Below, piece by piece: positions 49,301 to 62,454 of a stretch of 64,000 nt of DNA. The notes below the pieces were generated by a model. That model worked only from the letters and a program-made list of their open reading frames with translations. It was not told the DNA's origin and searched no databases. The stretch lies in NCBI RefSeq assembly GCF_031877795.1, contig NC_133971.1:6776784-6840783 (forward strand). Reading direction: 5' to 3'. A program made the position numbers and the translations under genes. This DNA is from Strix aluco (taxonomy: Eukaryota > Chordata > Aves > Strigiformes > Strigidae). Position 1 is the first letter of the stretch; the number at the start of each line of letters is the position of its first letter.

Positions 49301-51859
49301 CCACACAGCAAAGACTGGAAAGAAAACTCTTGTATAACAAACCTGCAGGTAATCCTGAAACTTAGCATTTAAGACTGTCCTGTTGCCAGTATTTCCCTGG
49401 CCATTTTTTGTAATAGGAGGCTATTTTGTCAATTCTTTTCCTACAGTAAATCCACTTTCAAATTATACGCAGGAAAAAACATTCTGGAGAGTAAATTACT
49501 GTAACAAGCTTCAGGATATGAAGCTCCAGGGTGGATCCATCAGTGAACTGCTGTCTGGGGAGAAGACTAAGATGTTTTTAGGCCCATGCAAGTTAAAGTG
49601 GAAAGTCGTGTGATGCCACCATCACAACGTATGGCCAGAGATATACATATCCTAAAATATTTCATATTTATTTACCCAGAAGAATGTAAGTTCATGTCAA
49701 TGATAATGTCAGATGACGAAGGTATGAGTCTCATATACCAATACTACAAATCCGTTTACCAGTGTAGATGAACCCTTACTCATATGCTTAACTTTACTGA
49801 CGTTCTTAAGCAGTAAAATAGCTACATGTACCCACACTTTTTTATTCATTTTGTCTAGTTTGTCAGGCTCTTCAGCTTTAAAAACACAGAAGATGTTTTG
49901 TGGCTTTTTCCATGCGCTTACTAAAATTGCAACTTACCTCTCCTTTCTTGCTGCCTCTATCTATCCATCTTATTAGAGTATTCCCCAAGCTGCTTCAAAA
50001 ATAGAGTGGTAAAAATTCAGAGTAATGAATCAAATGTAAGCAAAGGTATCCATAGTCTGAACTGCCTTATGAGATTCTTAAGCTATTTATTATGAAGCGT
50101 ACTATTTTCCTGGTGAAAAAGACAGATGACCCCTCTATCTAAAAGACAATTTGGAAGCAGAGCCAGGTACTACACTTTAATCACCATTTCTACAGTCTCC
50201 TTTCAATAGAGACTTTTAGTATGTGCACAATAATCCTGTGACTCAGTGAATAAATTGATTTTTAATACAGTTGTAGGTGATGCGAGATGGAAGAAAATAT
50301 TTTGAAAAATGTATATATAGAATATATAAACTGGCTGGCCTAAACTACTACAGTCTAATGTCAAATGTTAATGACATGAGCTAAGATGGAAGTTCTTGAC
50401 GTTCTCAACAATGGCACAGCTTTCTCAGTCGTGTATTGTGCAGTTATTAATGATAAGATGTTAGTGGAAACAATTAGCACCAAACTCCTTATTGAATATT
50501 TTCCAAGCGATAGATAACATTTTTTAACATCTCATCAGAGAATGGCAACTCAGCGACATGCATTATTATTGTGCCTATCTTGTCAACTGGACTGCTATAA
50601 CGAGATGGGGTGGAAAAGAGCCCATATTAGATCTAAGTCAGGTTCTAATCTAAATCGAGACCTTACCTTTTCCTAGGCAAGATCTAATGTATACTTTTAA
50701 GTAAAACTGTCAAGGATAAAAATTGATATCATGTGATGATTTGCTCCATTAATTCAGACACCTGTGGACTCATGCTAGCATAGGTAATTGCATGACTTTT
50801 TTTCACTTAAAAATGTGAATTAAATTTAGATTTCTTAAAATGTTTAAAATTAAATCATACTGTGCCATGATTTACCTTATTACTATGAATAAATTTAAAC
50901 AGGATTTAAAACATAACATACCAATATTCCAAACATAACATAATAACAAACCAAAATGCCTTCTTTAAAAGGGAAACAGCTTTTCTAGCTAAAGAAAAAG
51001 TTCTAAAGGACATTTAGCTGCGGTTTTATTTGGACTGGCAAAAACTCTTTCACAGGACCTATCATAAGAGGCTACTGATAAAAACCCTGTGGGCACAAGG
51101 TGAAAGGCGTAGTATAAGAGTATAGGTGAAGACCTGCCTGCAAGACAGGGAAACACGAGTGTCCGCAGTCACAATTGGTAAGATTAACAGTGGTGTTCCT
51201 AGGAGTCTTGTGCTAGAAGAGTCAGGCAGAAGATAAAATACAATGATTTACCTTAGTTAAGGCTAGTGATGCCTGCAAAAGGTTTCAGAAGGCCCAAATG
51301 CATGTGCAGTAAAAGGCATACTGGGAGGCATTATCTGAACTACTCATAAACATCACCAGCAAGTTTGAAGATACAGATCAGAAATCAATTCTCTCCAAAT
51401 CTTCTTTGCTCCACGTAGGAACTACATCCACAATCCTAGTTCTTTCCTTTACTTCTGAGCTCTTAAAAGGAACTAAACCCTATAAGTGAACATCAGCATG
51501 CATGTGATGCACAAAAGAGGTTACATTTTGGCAGTCATTTTCCTGGTTATCCCAAGCAACTCTAACTTGATTCTCACCCAGCATTTTCCTTTTGTCAGTC
51601 TAGATAACTTGATCATTTGGACCAGCTATTTTTCCTGTTCTTGGCTCCAGCTCTCCCCTTAGTGACGATTATATTGTTCAGCAAAAGAAATCCAGCTGGT
51701 TGGATGAAGACTCTACATACCTTAAATGGGAAACTTGCAGGATGCCACTTTTTCATCTAAACAACATGTGCATTTAAGTTTGGAAAACAAAAACTCCTAT
51801 GGCTTCAAGATTTCATCTATAGACACTTCTGAAAAAAGACACTGCAAAATGTTAACAGA
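43327..51859. other. Intergenic, nothing firmly recognised
   Basis: AT-rich DNA. It contains a short GA repeat (about 43657-43669) and many short open frames without recognisable products (for example 47933-48358 minus and 48462-48818 minus). I see no LINE, LTR, RNA gene or CpG island. Confidence 0.65.
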
Positions 51860-52734
51860 TCTACATCTGTTTGCTGGAGGGAAGGGATGTGCCATTCAGG
51901 GGGACCTGGACAGGCTTGAGAGGTGGGCCCAGGCAAACCTCATGGAGTTCAACAAGGCCAAGTGCAAGGTCCCACACATGGGTCAGGGCAATCCCAAGCA
52001 CAAATACAGACTGGGTGATGAGTGGATTGAGAGCAGCCCTGAGGAGAAGGACTTGGGGGTAGTAGTGGATGGAAAACTGGACATGAGCCAACAATGTGCA
52101 CTCGTAGCCCAGAAAGCCAACCGTGTCCTGGGCTGCATCAAAAGCAGTGTGGCCAGCAGGTCGAGGTGGGGGATTGTCCCCCACTGCTCTACTCTTGGGA
52201 GACCCACCTGCAGTGCTGTGTCCAGCTCTGGGGGCACCAACATCAGAAGGACACGAACTTGCTCGAGCAGGTCCAGAGGAGGCCACGAAGATGCTCAAGG
52301 GCCTGGAGCACCTCCTCTGTGAGGACAGGCTGAGAGAGTTGGGGCTGTTCAGCTGGAGAAGAGAAGGCTCTGGGGAGACCTTCAGTGTCCTTCCAGTACT
52401 TAAAGGGGTACAGGAAAGGTGGGGAGGAACTCTTGAACAGGGGGTGTAGGGATAGGATGAGGGATAATGATTTTAAACTGAAAGAGGGCAGATTTAGATT
52501 AGTTATAAGGAAGAAATTCTTCCCTGTGAAGGTGGTGAGATCCTGGCACAGGTTGCCCAGAGAAGCTGTGGCTGCCCCCTCCCTGGAAGGGTTCAAGGCC
52601 AGGTTGGACGGGGCTTTGAGCAACCTGGGCTAGTGGAAGGTGTCCCTGCCCATGGCAGGGGGGTTTGGAACTAGTTAATTTTTAAGGTCCCTTCCAGCTT
52701 AAAACATTCTGTGATTCTGTGATTTTATGATTCT
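51860..52734 (+). mobile_element. CR1 LINE 3' portion, sense orientation, degenerate ORF2
   Basis: The copy covers the last part of ORF2 and the 3' end. Blocks such as [18 protein letters not shown], the [34 protein letters not shown] stretch and RLRELGLFSWRREGSGETF are typical of CR1 ORF2p after the reverse-transcriptase domain. They fall in three successive frames (51726-52322, 52123-52449, 52385-52633), so the copy has at least two frameshifts. It ends with octamers (ATTCTGTGATTCTGTGATTT), the canonical CR1 3' end. It is inactive and 5'-truncated. Confidence 0.95.
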
Positions 52735-53617
52735 ACCTTATCTCAAAGTAGTCCAAGGCAATATAAGCCTAAAACTAGGGGCATCTGTTAGTTAACCTCT
52801 GAGAGACGTAGAAGTATGCTGGTCTTTTAAATACTTTCCTCAGAAAGAAACGGGGTTAAAAACAAGAAGAGTTTATCACCTTCTCTTCAAGCTGAGCTAT
52901 ACTTTATGCCACACATCAGAGGTGAAAACCTCCTGTGTCCAGGAAATTTCTTTCCCCAAAACAAGTCCCTCAAGTCCTCAAGTTCTTTGGGTCTTCAAAT
53001 ACTTTATTGGTATAAAAGAACAAGAACAAAGATGACCATTTTTCCCATTTTAACCAGCTGAAGTTTTACCCAAAAATGTTCTGTCATGTGCACCAAAACG
53101 TGCATGAAATATTTCAACTGGGAGGTTCTTAATATTTTGTACAATATGTAATATCTAAGTGGTAATTTGTAAAAATTATTCACTGAACAGAAATTTTATT
53201 TCATCTTTTCTTGATGTTTTAGATAATATATAACAACAGCTTCTTGAGGTTTGGTTTGTGGTTTGTTTTTTTTTTTTTTTGTCATTCTTGCTTTCTCTTC
53301 TTTTTCTTCCTTAGCATAATAATGCTGGACAAGAAATATAGCGATAAGGTTAAAATTACATTATTTCTTCTTTATCTTGATTAGGTATTGTACTGGAATA
53401 CAGCACAGCACTAGAAAATGTCTTCAAATTAGGTTTTAGAAAGTTAAAAATCAACTTTATGTCTTCAGTGGGATTTTTCAAAGGATTATAATGGAATTAG
53501 AAGACTCCCACTGAAATTTTATAGAAAGTAGTCCCAGTTATATTTATATTGTGGGTTTAGAAAATCCCTGCCTCTGTATCAAAATGTACTATACTATTTC
53601 TTGTTACTATAATACAG
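52735..53617. other. Intergenic, T-rich
   Basis: AT-rich DNA downstream of the CR1 copy, with a poly(T) run at about 53266-53280. No gene was recognised. Confidence 0.6.
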
Positions 53618-55397
53618 TAGAAACACAAATGGATGAGTTAGCACGACTACTTGCTGATTTGCAAGAGGTCAGTTCTGATCCCTGTTGTCTCAGAAGACAA
53701 ATTGGGGTTTTTTTGTTCTTCAGTAAAACACCTGTGATTTTGAAGTTACATTAATGGATTGTGAGGAATCATTCCAGTACCACAATCCAAAACCCAAATT
53801 CTGCTCTGTGACATCTCCAGTGTGAGGTGCCCTTATTTGTCAACATTAGTCAAGACAAAAAAAATTAAGCTTCGCCTTTCTCATCCACAGTTCATCCTCC
53901 ACAACACCCCTTTTCTTCTACCATTTTACCTGAGCCTGAGCAGAAACTGTTTTGAACATTCAAACATTAACACACCCCTTCAAGCTGGAAGTTCAAACCT
54001 GGAACTTGAACTGGAAGTTCAAACCTCCACTTTATTTCTAAAGTATAAAATCCTGGACTGAGAGAAGGATAGGGAATTTCATGAAGAGTCAGAGTTTCAC
54101 CCAAAATGTGTCATATCTGTCAGTGTTTCAGTTTTTCAAAGGTATGTATTATTTGGAACTTTTTATAACATGTCTTCCCGCCTTTCAACTGCCTACGTAG
54201 ATTTCCAACAGCTCACTGTCTTTGGTATTAGATATGCCTTCTGTGAGTTAATTATGGTCAGTGAGATAATACAAAAAGAATTTGTTCTCATTCAGTTAAC
54301 ATGCAAACATTTTCTGGCACAAACATCACTGTGAATGAGAAGTAGGAATTTTATTTTCCGTGAATTCTCTGTTGGTGAATTTTGGACTAGGCAATCCAAG
54401 AATAAATGGGAGAGTAGAGTGACTGGAACAAAATCACTAAAATTGAACAAAAATGTGCAGCACTGGACTGGATCTTTTACTATAAGGGCTAAGCTTTTTG
54501 TATTTATGGATATAACTAGGCTCAACATGACTATATATCACTCCACTGCTTCCATTAACCTTCACGGCATGGGCAGGCATTACCTCTAGAGATCATTAGC
54601 CACACACTGGTGTCTTCTACAGACTTCTGGACAAATCTAATAGTGTTAGCTAATTTAATCCATAGAGAATGTGATTTTTAATTTCTTACAGGTTCAAATG
54701 GCCACTAAAACGGGAGACAATTCTTTCCAGATCTTTGTGTCACTCTTGGGACTCCTCAGTACCAAGGTATTTTCCAGTTCTGGGAACACTCAACACATGT
54801 GTTTACATGACAAGAGGCTAGCTTGGCAACTTACCTCTGTTTCCCAATACCATACCTTCTTTAGCACTGCCATGAGCTGTTAGTGGGAAAGGCTTGCTGG
54901 GCAAGTGAGGATGTCAAGGAAGGAGGTGGAAGAAATGCTCACAAGGCAGAGAGAGAATGTCTTCCAGGATAAGCATCAGATCCTTTGTTCCAAGGAAAAC
55001 TTTTTATTCAGAATCAGAAGAAAGTGAATCATTACCAATGTCAGACAAGATCTTGACATGAGGAGGATCTAAGCACCTAAAGGACATCAATTCTGAACAG
55101 TAAAGACAATACAAAATAAAAATGCCACACACCCCACCCCCCGCCCCCATTCTCCAACACTCAACAGTGTGTCACTGTGTTGCTGGCTTTATTAAAAAAA
55201 AAAAAAGTAACGTCCACCTTTCTTTAGGGAAAACACATCAGTATTACATGGATTTCCTATTTATATACTTTGTAAAGTTGTAATACAGCGAAGATAGATT
55301 GGTATTTTTTCTTCTTTCAGGAAGCACTGATATTCATACTCATTAGAGGACTTGTTTTCATCAGAGACTCTCTTACTAAGCAGACTACAGAAAACTG
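53618..55397 (+). other. Three phase-compatible exon-like segments, unknown product
   Basis: Segments 53618-53667, 54692-54766 and 55321-55397 each follow an AG with a pyrimidine-containing stretch. The second and third acceptors (TTAATTTCTTACAG, TTTTTTCTTCTTTCAG) are good. They end at GTCAGT, GTATTT and GTATGT. All are open in one frame that carries across the junctions: ETQMDELARLLADLQE, then VQMATKTGDNSFQIFVSLLG and LLSTK, then EALIFILIRGLVFIRDSLTK. The first peptide resembles an LD-type leucine motif, but no protein is recognised. Short open segments are common by chance, so this may be a lncRNA or nothing. Confidence 0.2.
53985..54026 (+). repeat. 16-base direct repeat, period 26
   Basis: CTGGAAGTTCAAACCT occurs at 53985-54000 and 54011-54026, separated by GGAACTTGAA. 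The spacer with the second copy also forms a partial inverted repeat (GAACTT..AAGTTC). Confidence 0.85.
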
Positions 55398-56773
55398 GTA
55401 TGTGTCATCTTTCTCATTCTCAGCTGTTGGTATGCAAAGAGGCATGGTATTGGGATGAGAGTGAACTGGAAGTGTTAACTGTTACAATGACATTCATAGC
55501 CATGTAATTTCTGCAGGATATAGGAAATAATTATTTATTTTTACTCCAGGCTTATCACAGAAAATTGATTCTTTCCTGAATTTATCCAGAATAAGATACA
55601 GTCTTCAGACATAGGCATACATTTGCTAAGAAAAAAATAATAAATAAATGTGCTTTTTTGTTGGTTTTTTGGAGGAATTTAAACAAGGACTTCCCTGTTG
55701 CTGGTAGTCGCGTCATGTGCAATAATCTGGACATCGTAAAGCCATATCTGGTCCTAATTCCAACCCAACACCAGATGTTTTCAAGGCATGTTCCCTTGCA
55801 AGTCTGCTTCACCGGAGAGCAATAATGCAGGGATTTCAGCTTCCATGTTTCGGCACCTCATCATGGTTGTTAGAGAATGGTGAGAGGGATTTGAGAGCTG
55901 TAATGCTGCCAAAGGCAGCTACAGTGGCCAAGGGGGGATTTACAGGAGGGTTGAAGTCACGGCTGCAAACTCAGCCCTCAGCGGGGCTGGGGCAGCTGTG
56001 CCTGACCCAGGATCAGCAGGTCCCTCTCCCAGAGCATCCCATGAAGGCATAGCAGGATCTGGCACCCCTCCAGCCAGCGGTCTGCAACACCTGGCCCCTC
56101 TCACACAGATCAGGTTGTGGGAGACTCATGCCTTCAGCCAAGCCCCAGTAATTTGGAGGAGCTGGACTTGCCGATGGGGCAGAAGATGTGTTACAAGCAA
56201 AACACTGTGCTATGGATCAGCCCCTCAACCCAAAAAGCTCTTGACAGTTGGCTTCATGACTCCTTTCCCCATGATGTCCAGACAGGTGCCCCTGGGGCAG
56301 CCAGCAGCTGGGATGGAGGAGCAGGGGACAGCCTCCAGAAGACCTCTGGTCCCTGCTTCTGGATGAATTGTGTTTTCCTTTCTTCTGCCTCTCCACGTCT
56401 AGCATGGCTTACAAGAACAGCAAAGCAGGGATGACTGATGTCACTGTTACACGTGAGCCCTGCACGAGCAGCACAGAGCATGCATTCAGACCTCCTTTAC
56501 TGAAAAAAAAAGGTTATTGCAAGCTGTCCCCATGTCACACCAGAGGTGTCAGGTCTCAGCTCTAAGCATGACTCTCTTTTCTTTGATACTCTTGCAGAGA
56601 TCAGCCTTACTGCTAGCTTTAGCTTCCAGCATCCCCTGTGCATTTAGGGCTGTGTCCCCCGCAAGCAGTGTATCACCTCACCTCACACAAATGGATGAGG
56701 GTGCAGGATTTTTCCTGCCACAAAACCAGTGTCTTTTACACATTGTGATGGTGGTCACACCAAGTCCCTGTAG
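55398..56773. other. Intergenic, moderately GC-rich segment
   Basis: Between about 55830 and 56500 the base composition becomes GC-richer and several overlapping frames are open on both strands (up to 122 residues). No domain is recognised. The open frames on opposite strands suggest composition effects rather than a gene. Confidence 0.5.
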
Positions 56774-56835
56774 ATAAGCAGAAGACTTCTTTTCTTAAGT
56801 ACAAATAAGCAGAAGACTCCTTTTGCTGCTTTGGT
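56774..56835 (+). repeat. Tandem duplication, 31-base period
   Basis: ATAAGCAGAAGACTTCTTTT (56774) recurs as ATAAGCAGAAGACTCCTTTT (56805), one change in 20 bases. It is a two-copy local tandem duplication that decays towards the end of copy 2. Confidence 0.85.
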
Positions 56836-59439
56836 TTTACATACACCTGTAGTGTGTATTGTGAATTGGGATTGACCTTCCTGTGCATATTTTCATCTAC
56901 AAAGATGGTGTAGTGATTGCCTTTGAATAAATTATAGGTTAGTGACACCTCCCCCCACAACTGGGAAAATTATGCTATTTAGTTTGTACAATATATTTAA
57001 GCTCCCATAATGCTTCAGCAAAACAAATGATTTTCAGAAATCATTCATATAAAAACCTTGATTTGAGTAAATTAAGATTCAGGCATAAAAATTAATCACT
57101 TCTCATCACATCTTACACAGGAAGGAACCCAACTGCTCATGAGTTATTTGGACTATGAAGTCTCCAGAAAAAAATAGAGCAATGCTGAAAGGCATATGGC
57201 TCGTTTCTCAGTGATAGAAACGATTTACCAGTATCTCCCAAAGCCTGCATCGCAGGGCTGTAAGGAAGATGAGGAAAGCTGCAAAGATAGACAAATACAC
57301 TTGGTGTTGGTACATGCCATGAAGACATGTATCCTGTTGGTCAAATATGTGCACAAATACCTGTTATTTTGAAAGATCTCAGTCACGATATAATGTCTCA
57401 GGGATGAAAAGTGGGAGACTTCCCTGAGATTCAGTAGGTCTGCACGAAATCAGGTAGGCACAGGCTCACTCTGCCTTCTCTCCAAAATAAAATGAGCTTG
57501 TTTGTTAAGCAGAATTTATAGCTGAACTATAGATACTCACACCATATACAGTCATAAGGGGTTTTTGTAGCAACAGAGTAGACATAGCACACTCCTACCT
57601 TGCCATAAGACATACTATAATGATATTGCTGTTCAAAAGCATGTAAATAGGGAAATCATTGAGTGCTCCCATGAAGTTTGTCAGCCTCTGACCAAAGGCT
57701 TTATAGGTGCTAGAAAGTACTATTTGTGATTTGTCATTAAAATAGGTACTAATTGTCATTTGTCATTAAAACTAAGTGCTTAAACTTGTATCTTTTTTCT
57801 TTTTATTGCACTGCAGTAAAAAAACTTGAAGTCCCAGCTGAGTCAGGCTGTATTTTAGTAAGACCAGTAAAAGCAGTAGGACACCATCCTACTGAATAAC
57901 TTACAGAAAACATTTTAAAGAACCAGAAAAATAACACTTTAAAGAGCTATTAACGAGAACCTAATAGCATAAGGATTTGCAAAACCCTCATGTCTGTCTC
58001 TAGATACATCTGCTAAGTACTAGTTATTCCACCACCTGAACTTCAGCGTAGTGAAGGAGATAGGTGTTTATTTCCCTCCAGAATAAATGGTAGCACCTGC
58101 AAAAGTCTCCCTGATGCAACACATCACCAGCTCTCCTATATGATAACAGGTCTCTCCTTCCACATTTAAATGATGCTTCAGCCAGCCATCAGAGCCACAA
58201 ACAATAGGTTCATTGAGCGTGAAGTAAAGCACATCACTGCACTACTCTGCTGTGTAGTCATCTGCACAAGCCTTCTGCTCAGCTGCAAGCAGTGCACCAG
58301 CTCTGCCAGGCCAGGCTGGTTCTTTGCCTTTCCAGCTGGACACTGCAATTGCACATTGCAGCTGCTCCTCCAAGTAGCAGCAATCACAGAAACGAGGGAA
58401 GTTTCTCATCCTTAGGCTAGGGTGTGGTGTAAGGAGAAAAAAAAAAAAAAAAAAGTTACTCGCATCTGGATCCTCATTAGACTGACATTTGAGTAGTTCC
58501 TGATTTAGATCACAAGAAATTTCACATCAGGTCCTGACCATACTCACACAGATACAATAACATTTCAGTAACTGCATGAATTGAGCTTTGAAAATCTTCT
58601 GCAAAAGCAGAAATTCCCACCAAATACTCTGACATATGAGATTTTTAATATAAATCATTTTGTATAAAATATAAACTGTTATTCTGTGTGGCTGATAGCT
58701 AATGGATTAAGTTCATGGTGGAAAGATTGTTTTCTCTTTAGGATCAGTTACTGGGAGGAAAGAAGGAAAAAGACCCTCAAACCAAAATAATTTAATCATC
58801 AAAAGAAATAAAGAGAAGCACAAAAGATACATGAGCATGTCTCTAGGAATCACAGCCTCTAATTCAGGTCTGGCCCTACCTAAGCTTATGTTGATACCTT
58901 CTCAGCATTCGCAGAACCCACCTATGCCATCCGTTATGGGCACACACAAACACAAGCTTTGGGGCACTACAAACTTCCTTGCTGCTACAAACTTCTTTAG
59001 GCACGTGGTTCTGGTTTCTTTGTCTTCGGCTACTCCATCTCTCTTCCACCACTTTCCACTGCCGTGGATGAACTACCTTGAGTTGCTCCAGTCTCATGTG
59101 GTATGTCATGCAGACATGCAGAAGACACCCACGTCTTCTCATGGGTATGGGATGAATTTTATTACACAAACTTGTACAGCACTTATGCGCGTTCAATCGT
59201 TGAGAATAACACCGTGGTCGAACAAGCTATTTCCTACCCTTGCTGGGCACTGCAGCCCACCCTCTGCAGTTGCTTCAGCTTTTATGGCTGTTGTCTTCCC
59301 TCCCCTGCTCTCATGGTTGGTTTTTTTTGCCCTAATCAACGCTAGAGAGTGAACAACTCTTGCTCTGTGAGCTCCTGCACTCCTGTGCTCTGTCAGGGCA
59401 CTCAGGCAGCCCCTTGTCAGCAGGGTGCCAGAGAGCCTC
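56836..59439. other. Intergenic; possible LTR-like segment near 59150-59290
   Basis: Mostly AT-rich unique DNA with an A-run at about 58437-58454. Around 59150-59290 the minus strand carries a TATA-like CATAAAAG (about 59280) followed about 120 bases on by AATAAA (59158-59163), in sequence with several CpGs. This recalls an LTR or small promoter, but I could not find paired ends or a target-site duplication. The 173-residue open frame 58831-59352 has no recognisable domain. Confidence 0.4.
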
Positions 59440-59585
59440 GCAGGCATTAGCTTATTAATCCTCACACCACCCCAGTGATAAGGGCAGCTATTATTATCCC
59501 CATTTTACTGGAGGGTGGGGGGAACGGAAACTCTTCGAGATTAAGCATCTCAATCCAAGGTCACGCAGGAAGCACGACCATGCTG
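59440..59585 (-). mobile_element. MIR-type SINE fragment
   Basis: Read on the minus strand the segment gives GTGACCTTGGATTGAG, then TAAAATGGGGATAATAATAG, CTGCCC, and GGTGTGAGGATTAATAAGCT. This is the order of the MIR SINE (GTGACCTTGGGCAAG, TAAAATGGGGATAATAATAG, TGTGAGGATTAAATGAG). MIR is an ancient amniote tRNA-derived SINE with a conserved core. Copies in birds are few and usually badly decayed; this one is well kept over the core. Confidence 0.65.
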
Positions 59586-60199
59586 GTCTCTCACCCTCTT
59601 GTTTCTAGGTCCTCTTGAAGGAGCCAACAATGACTCCTCGCAACTGGGAAAAACTCGTTTTTGTTTGATAGGACTTACACCCACACAGCAGCAGGCAGAC
59701 CTGTGGAGATTTTAATGTGAGCATTAAATTTATTTGAGAAAATCAGGGAGTGTCCTACAGTGCACTGTGCACAGAAACAGGCATTTTCAGGTCAGGGAAA
59801 AAAAAAAAAAAATCACCAGGTCTCAGCAGACTAATCTTGGGCAGATACTTTCTTTGGCCTTGTCTCACTTCGGTGATGATGTAGACAACCATACTGTGTT
59901 ACGTGCTTCATCTGTTGGGATGCCAGGCTGTGCCCTTGAAATGTCCTTGGTGCAGAGGGGAAGTCAGCAGCCAAGGATGCATCTGAGGATGTCATTCTCA
60001 CCTCGCACGCCGTGCGCCGTCAGGGTTGCTCTACCCTTCTCCTGCACAACCACCTGCTAACCCAAATCTCTCCAACTAAAATCACATCAGGCAGAAGCTC
60101 CTATCACATCACAGAAGAGACAAGTGACAAACACAAATGTGATAAAGTGTTATTCTGAGGGCAGGAGAGAGACGGTCAAACCCCACTTATTTATGGAAA
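59586..60199. other. Spacer between two MIR-like fragments
   Basis: About 600 bases with an A-run (about 59799-59812) and a 108-residue open frame (59734-60060) of no recognised family. No gene was called. Confidence 0.5.
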
Positions 60200-60275
60200 T
60201 CAAATCACTCAGTTTCTTTTTATCTGCATTTTTTCCGTCTGTAAAATGGTCATGATGGCTGCACATGTTTGTGGC
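60200..60275 (+). mobile_element. Possible second MIR-like fragment
   Basis: The + strand reads AATCACTCAGTTTCTTTTTA, then CCGTCTGTAAAATGGTCATG and ATGGC, resembling the MIR stretch AGTTTCCTCATCTGTAAAATGGGGATAA. It is shorter and more diverged than the copy at 59440-59585 and has the opposite orientation. The match could be partly chance. Confidence 0.35.
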
Positions 60276-62454
60276 TGTTGCAGAGACTTGCTTTTCCGCA
60301 ACAGGATATCCAGGAAGTTTAGATTTCATTCTGCTTCAAAATGAAAATAAAATATTGAAACCTCTTTTTTTGTTGTTGCAAGATGAAATCTGTGTTTTAT
60401 ATCCATGCCTAAAACCAAGTAACTTAAGTTTTCAGACTAATTTCAAATATAAAATTAAGGCACCTTACTCTGACAATATTTGAAAAAGCAGGCAGACATT
60501 TAATCTTTCATGAAAGACTTCAGCAAAGACATTTGCCCTCTCCACCCGGATAGTTTGATGCAGTCCAGATGTTTACTGTATGATGGGTGTGTACCTTCTG
60601 TCTCTGATGAAGAAACCAGCCCAGACATCCTTGGGTTCCTTTCCTTTTACAGCTTAAGAGGATTTAAACCTGTTTTATACTAGCCTGTCTACTCACACTA
60701 TCATTAGAGATGGGCAAATCACAAGAGGAGTGAAAGGCTGGCTTAGGTCAGTACCAAAAGTTTTGTTGCCTAGGCAAACTCAGCCTTCAAAACATTTATG
60801 TGTTCAAAGGTTTTTAGCCTGCAAGAATATAATAAAGCCAGAGTTTTTAATTTCTGGTTTTGCAAAAGTATTTAGAGAGCAGCCTTCTTACATGTTTTGG
60901 TGCTTAGTCTGAGGTTTTATTCCAAATCAGAAAGCTAGAGGTACACAGCAATGAGAAAAAAAAAGTTAATTAAAATCTGAATCAAACGTGTGCCACTCTG
61001 GGCAAGTTTACGTTTTGGTCTGAGATGTGAGATGAGTCACACTTCATTTCATGTACTCAGCTGTAACTACTACGTCCTTTGTTTTCGGTCAACAGCTACT
61101 TTATTTGCCTTAGGAATTTGCCATCTTCAGAAACATGCATCGATTTTATTTTCATGGCAGCACAAACTGTCAGAGCTGTCAGTGTTCTCTTTCAGTGCTC
61201 TCTCACAGAATCTAAGCTGTTATTTCTTGTTCTGCTAATAGAAGGTACAGGTCATTGAGAAAGTCTGTATCGGCTCTTCATATAATGACACATGTAGCAC
61301 AGATGAGAGATGGTGTAGCAGATATTCCTCTGTTATACCTGGACATTCCTTGCATGGCTCACCTGGGAACAGGGACAAAGATGATGGCTAATCCTTTCTT
61401 CAGCATGCCAGCTGAGGGCTGAATATATCTTCCTGTCCTACAGTAATCCAACTTTTAGTGCAGAGTAACGTACTTCATATGAAGTATATGCTATTTCAAG
61501 GCAAGAACATGCCTAACAGCAGTTACCAGAGTGTATCAAACATGCTCTAAATCCCCACCTCAGGTCCCTCCAAATTGTTCATATGCTCATACCTTTTTCA
61601 TTAAATGCAAATTATTCTGCAAATATAATACAGTATCAGCATTATATTGAATCCATTGCATGAATGCATAAATCAAGCATCTGTATTTGACTGAAGAGTG
61701 ACAATATTTATGTCACCATACTCACTCTGTACATTGAAAATGGTGGAATGATAAGAAAAACAAAAGTTTCTAATTCAGCTAGTAAATAGCGTAGCTAATT
61801 GCTGTTTCCCTTTCAGACAGATGGTAACTTGTGGTTTTGATCAAAACCAAGGAAATACAGAAATAAACGGAAAAGCTCTGATATTAATAGATTTTGACTA
61901 CGTTCTAGGTTAGTTATGCAGAACAAAGGTGGTATCTGATATGTATTAGCAAATCCAGGAAGATGCACAATGATAAAGCTACCAAACCATTACTGATAAT
62001 CTTATTGTCACTGCTAACGCTGTCAGCCAATCCATGCAAATACAGACAAACGTCCAAGTTACATTTTTGCAATTAAAAAACTCCATGTAGGAAAGGAGGA
62101 AGAGCAAAACAATGAATAATTTATTTGCTTGGCATTTCATAGAGCCTGTAGAATGCCAGAGTGACTGAATTATCACACATATAAGCAAGATAAGGCAATA
62201 AGCCAGAACAGGGTAGACAAACTTATTCCTAGTGTCACTCAACACTCTTGAAATAAAGAGTTCCATGAAGGATAAATGCATGCTGTTCTGACTGTATTGT
62301 GGAATAGAAAGACCAACCCCTTCCCCTTTATTAATTCTTGTGTTATCACATTAGTAATGAAAGGGGAAACTAGAGGAAGTGTGGATAATTGCAGGAAAAT
62401 TCATGTATGTGAATGCCCTTGTAAGGCCACTCTATCATATTTGAAAGCTCTTGG
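60276..62454. other. Intergenic, nothing recognised
   Basis: AT-rich DNA with short open frames only. No repeat family, RNA gene or promoter-like CpG cluster was seen. Confidence 0.65.

Noticed and set aside
58831-59352. 173-residue open frame, the longest outside GC-rich repeats
   Set aside because: No recognisable domain, no splice or promoter context on this strand, and opposite-strand frames are open over the same bases. A conservation test across birds could revive it.
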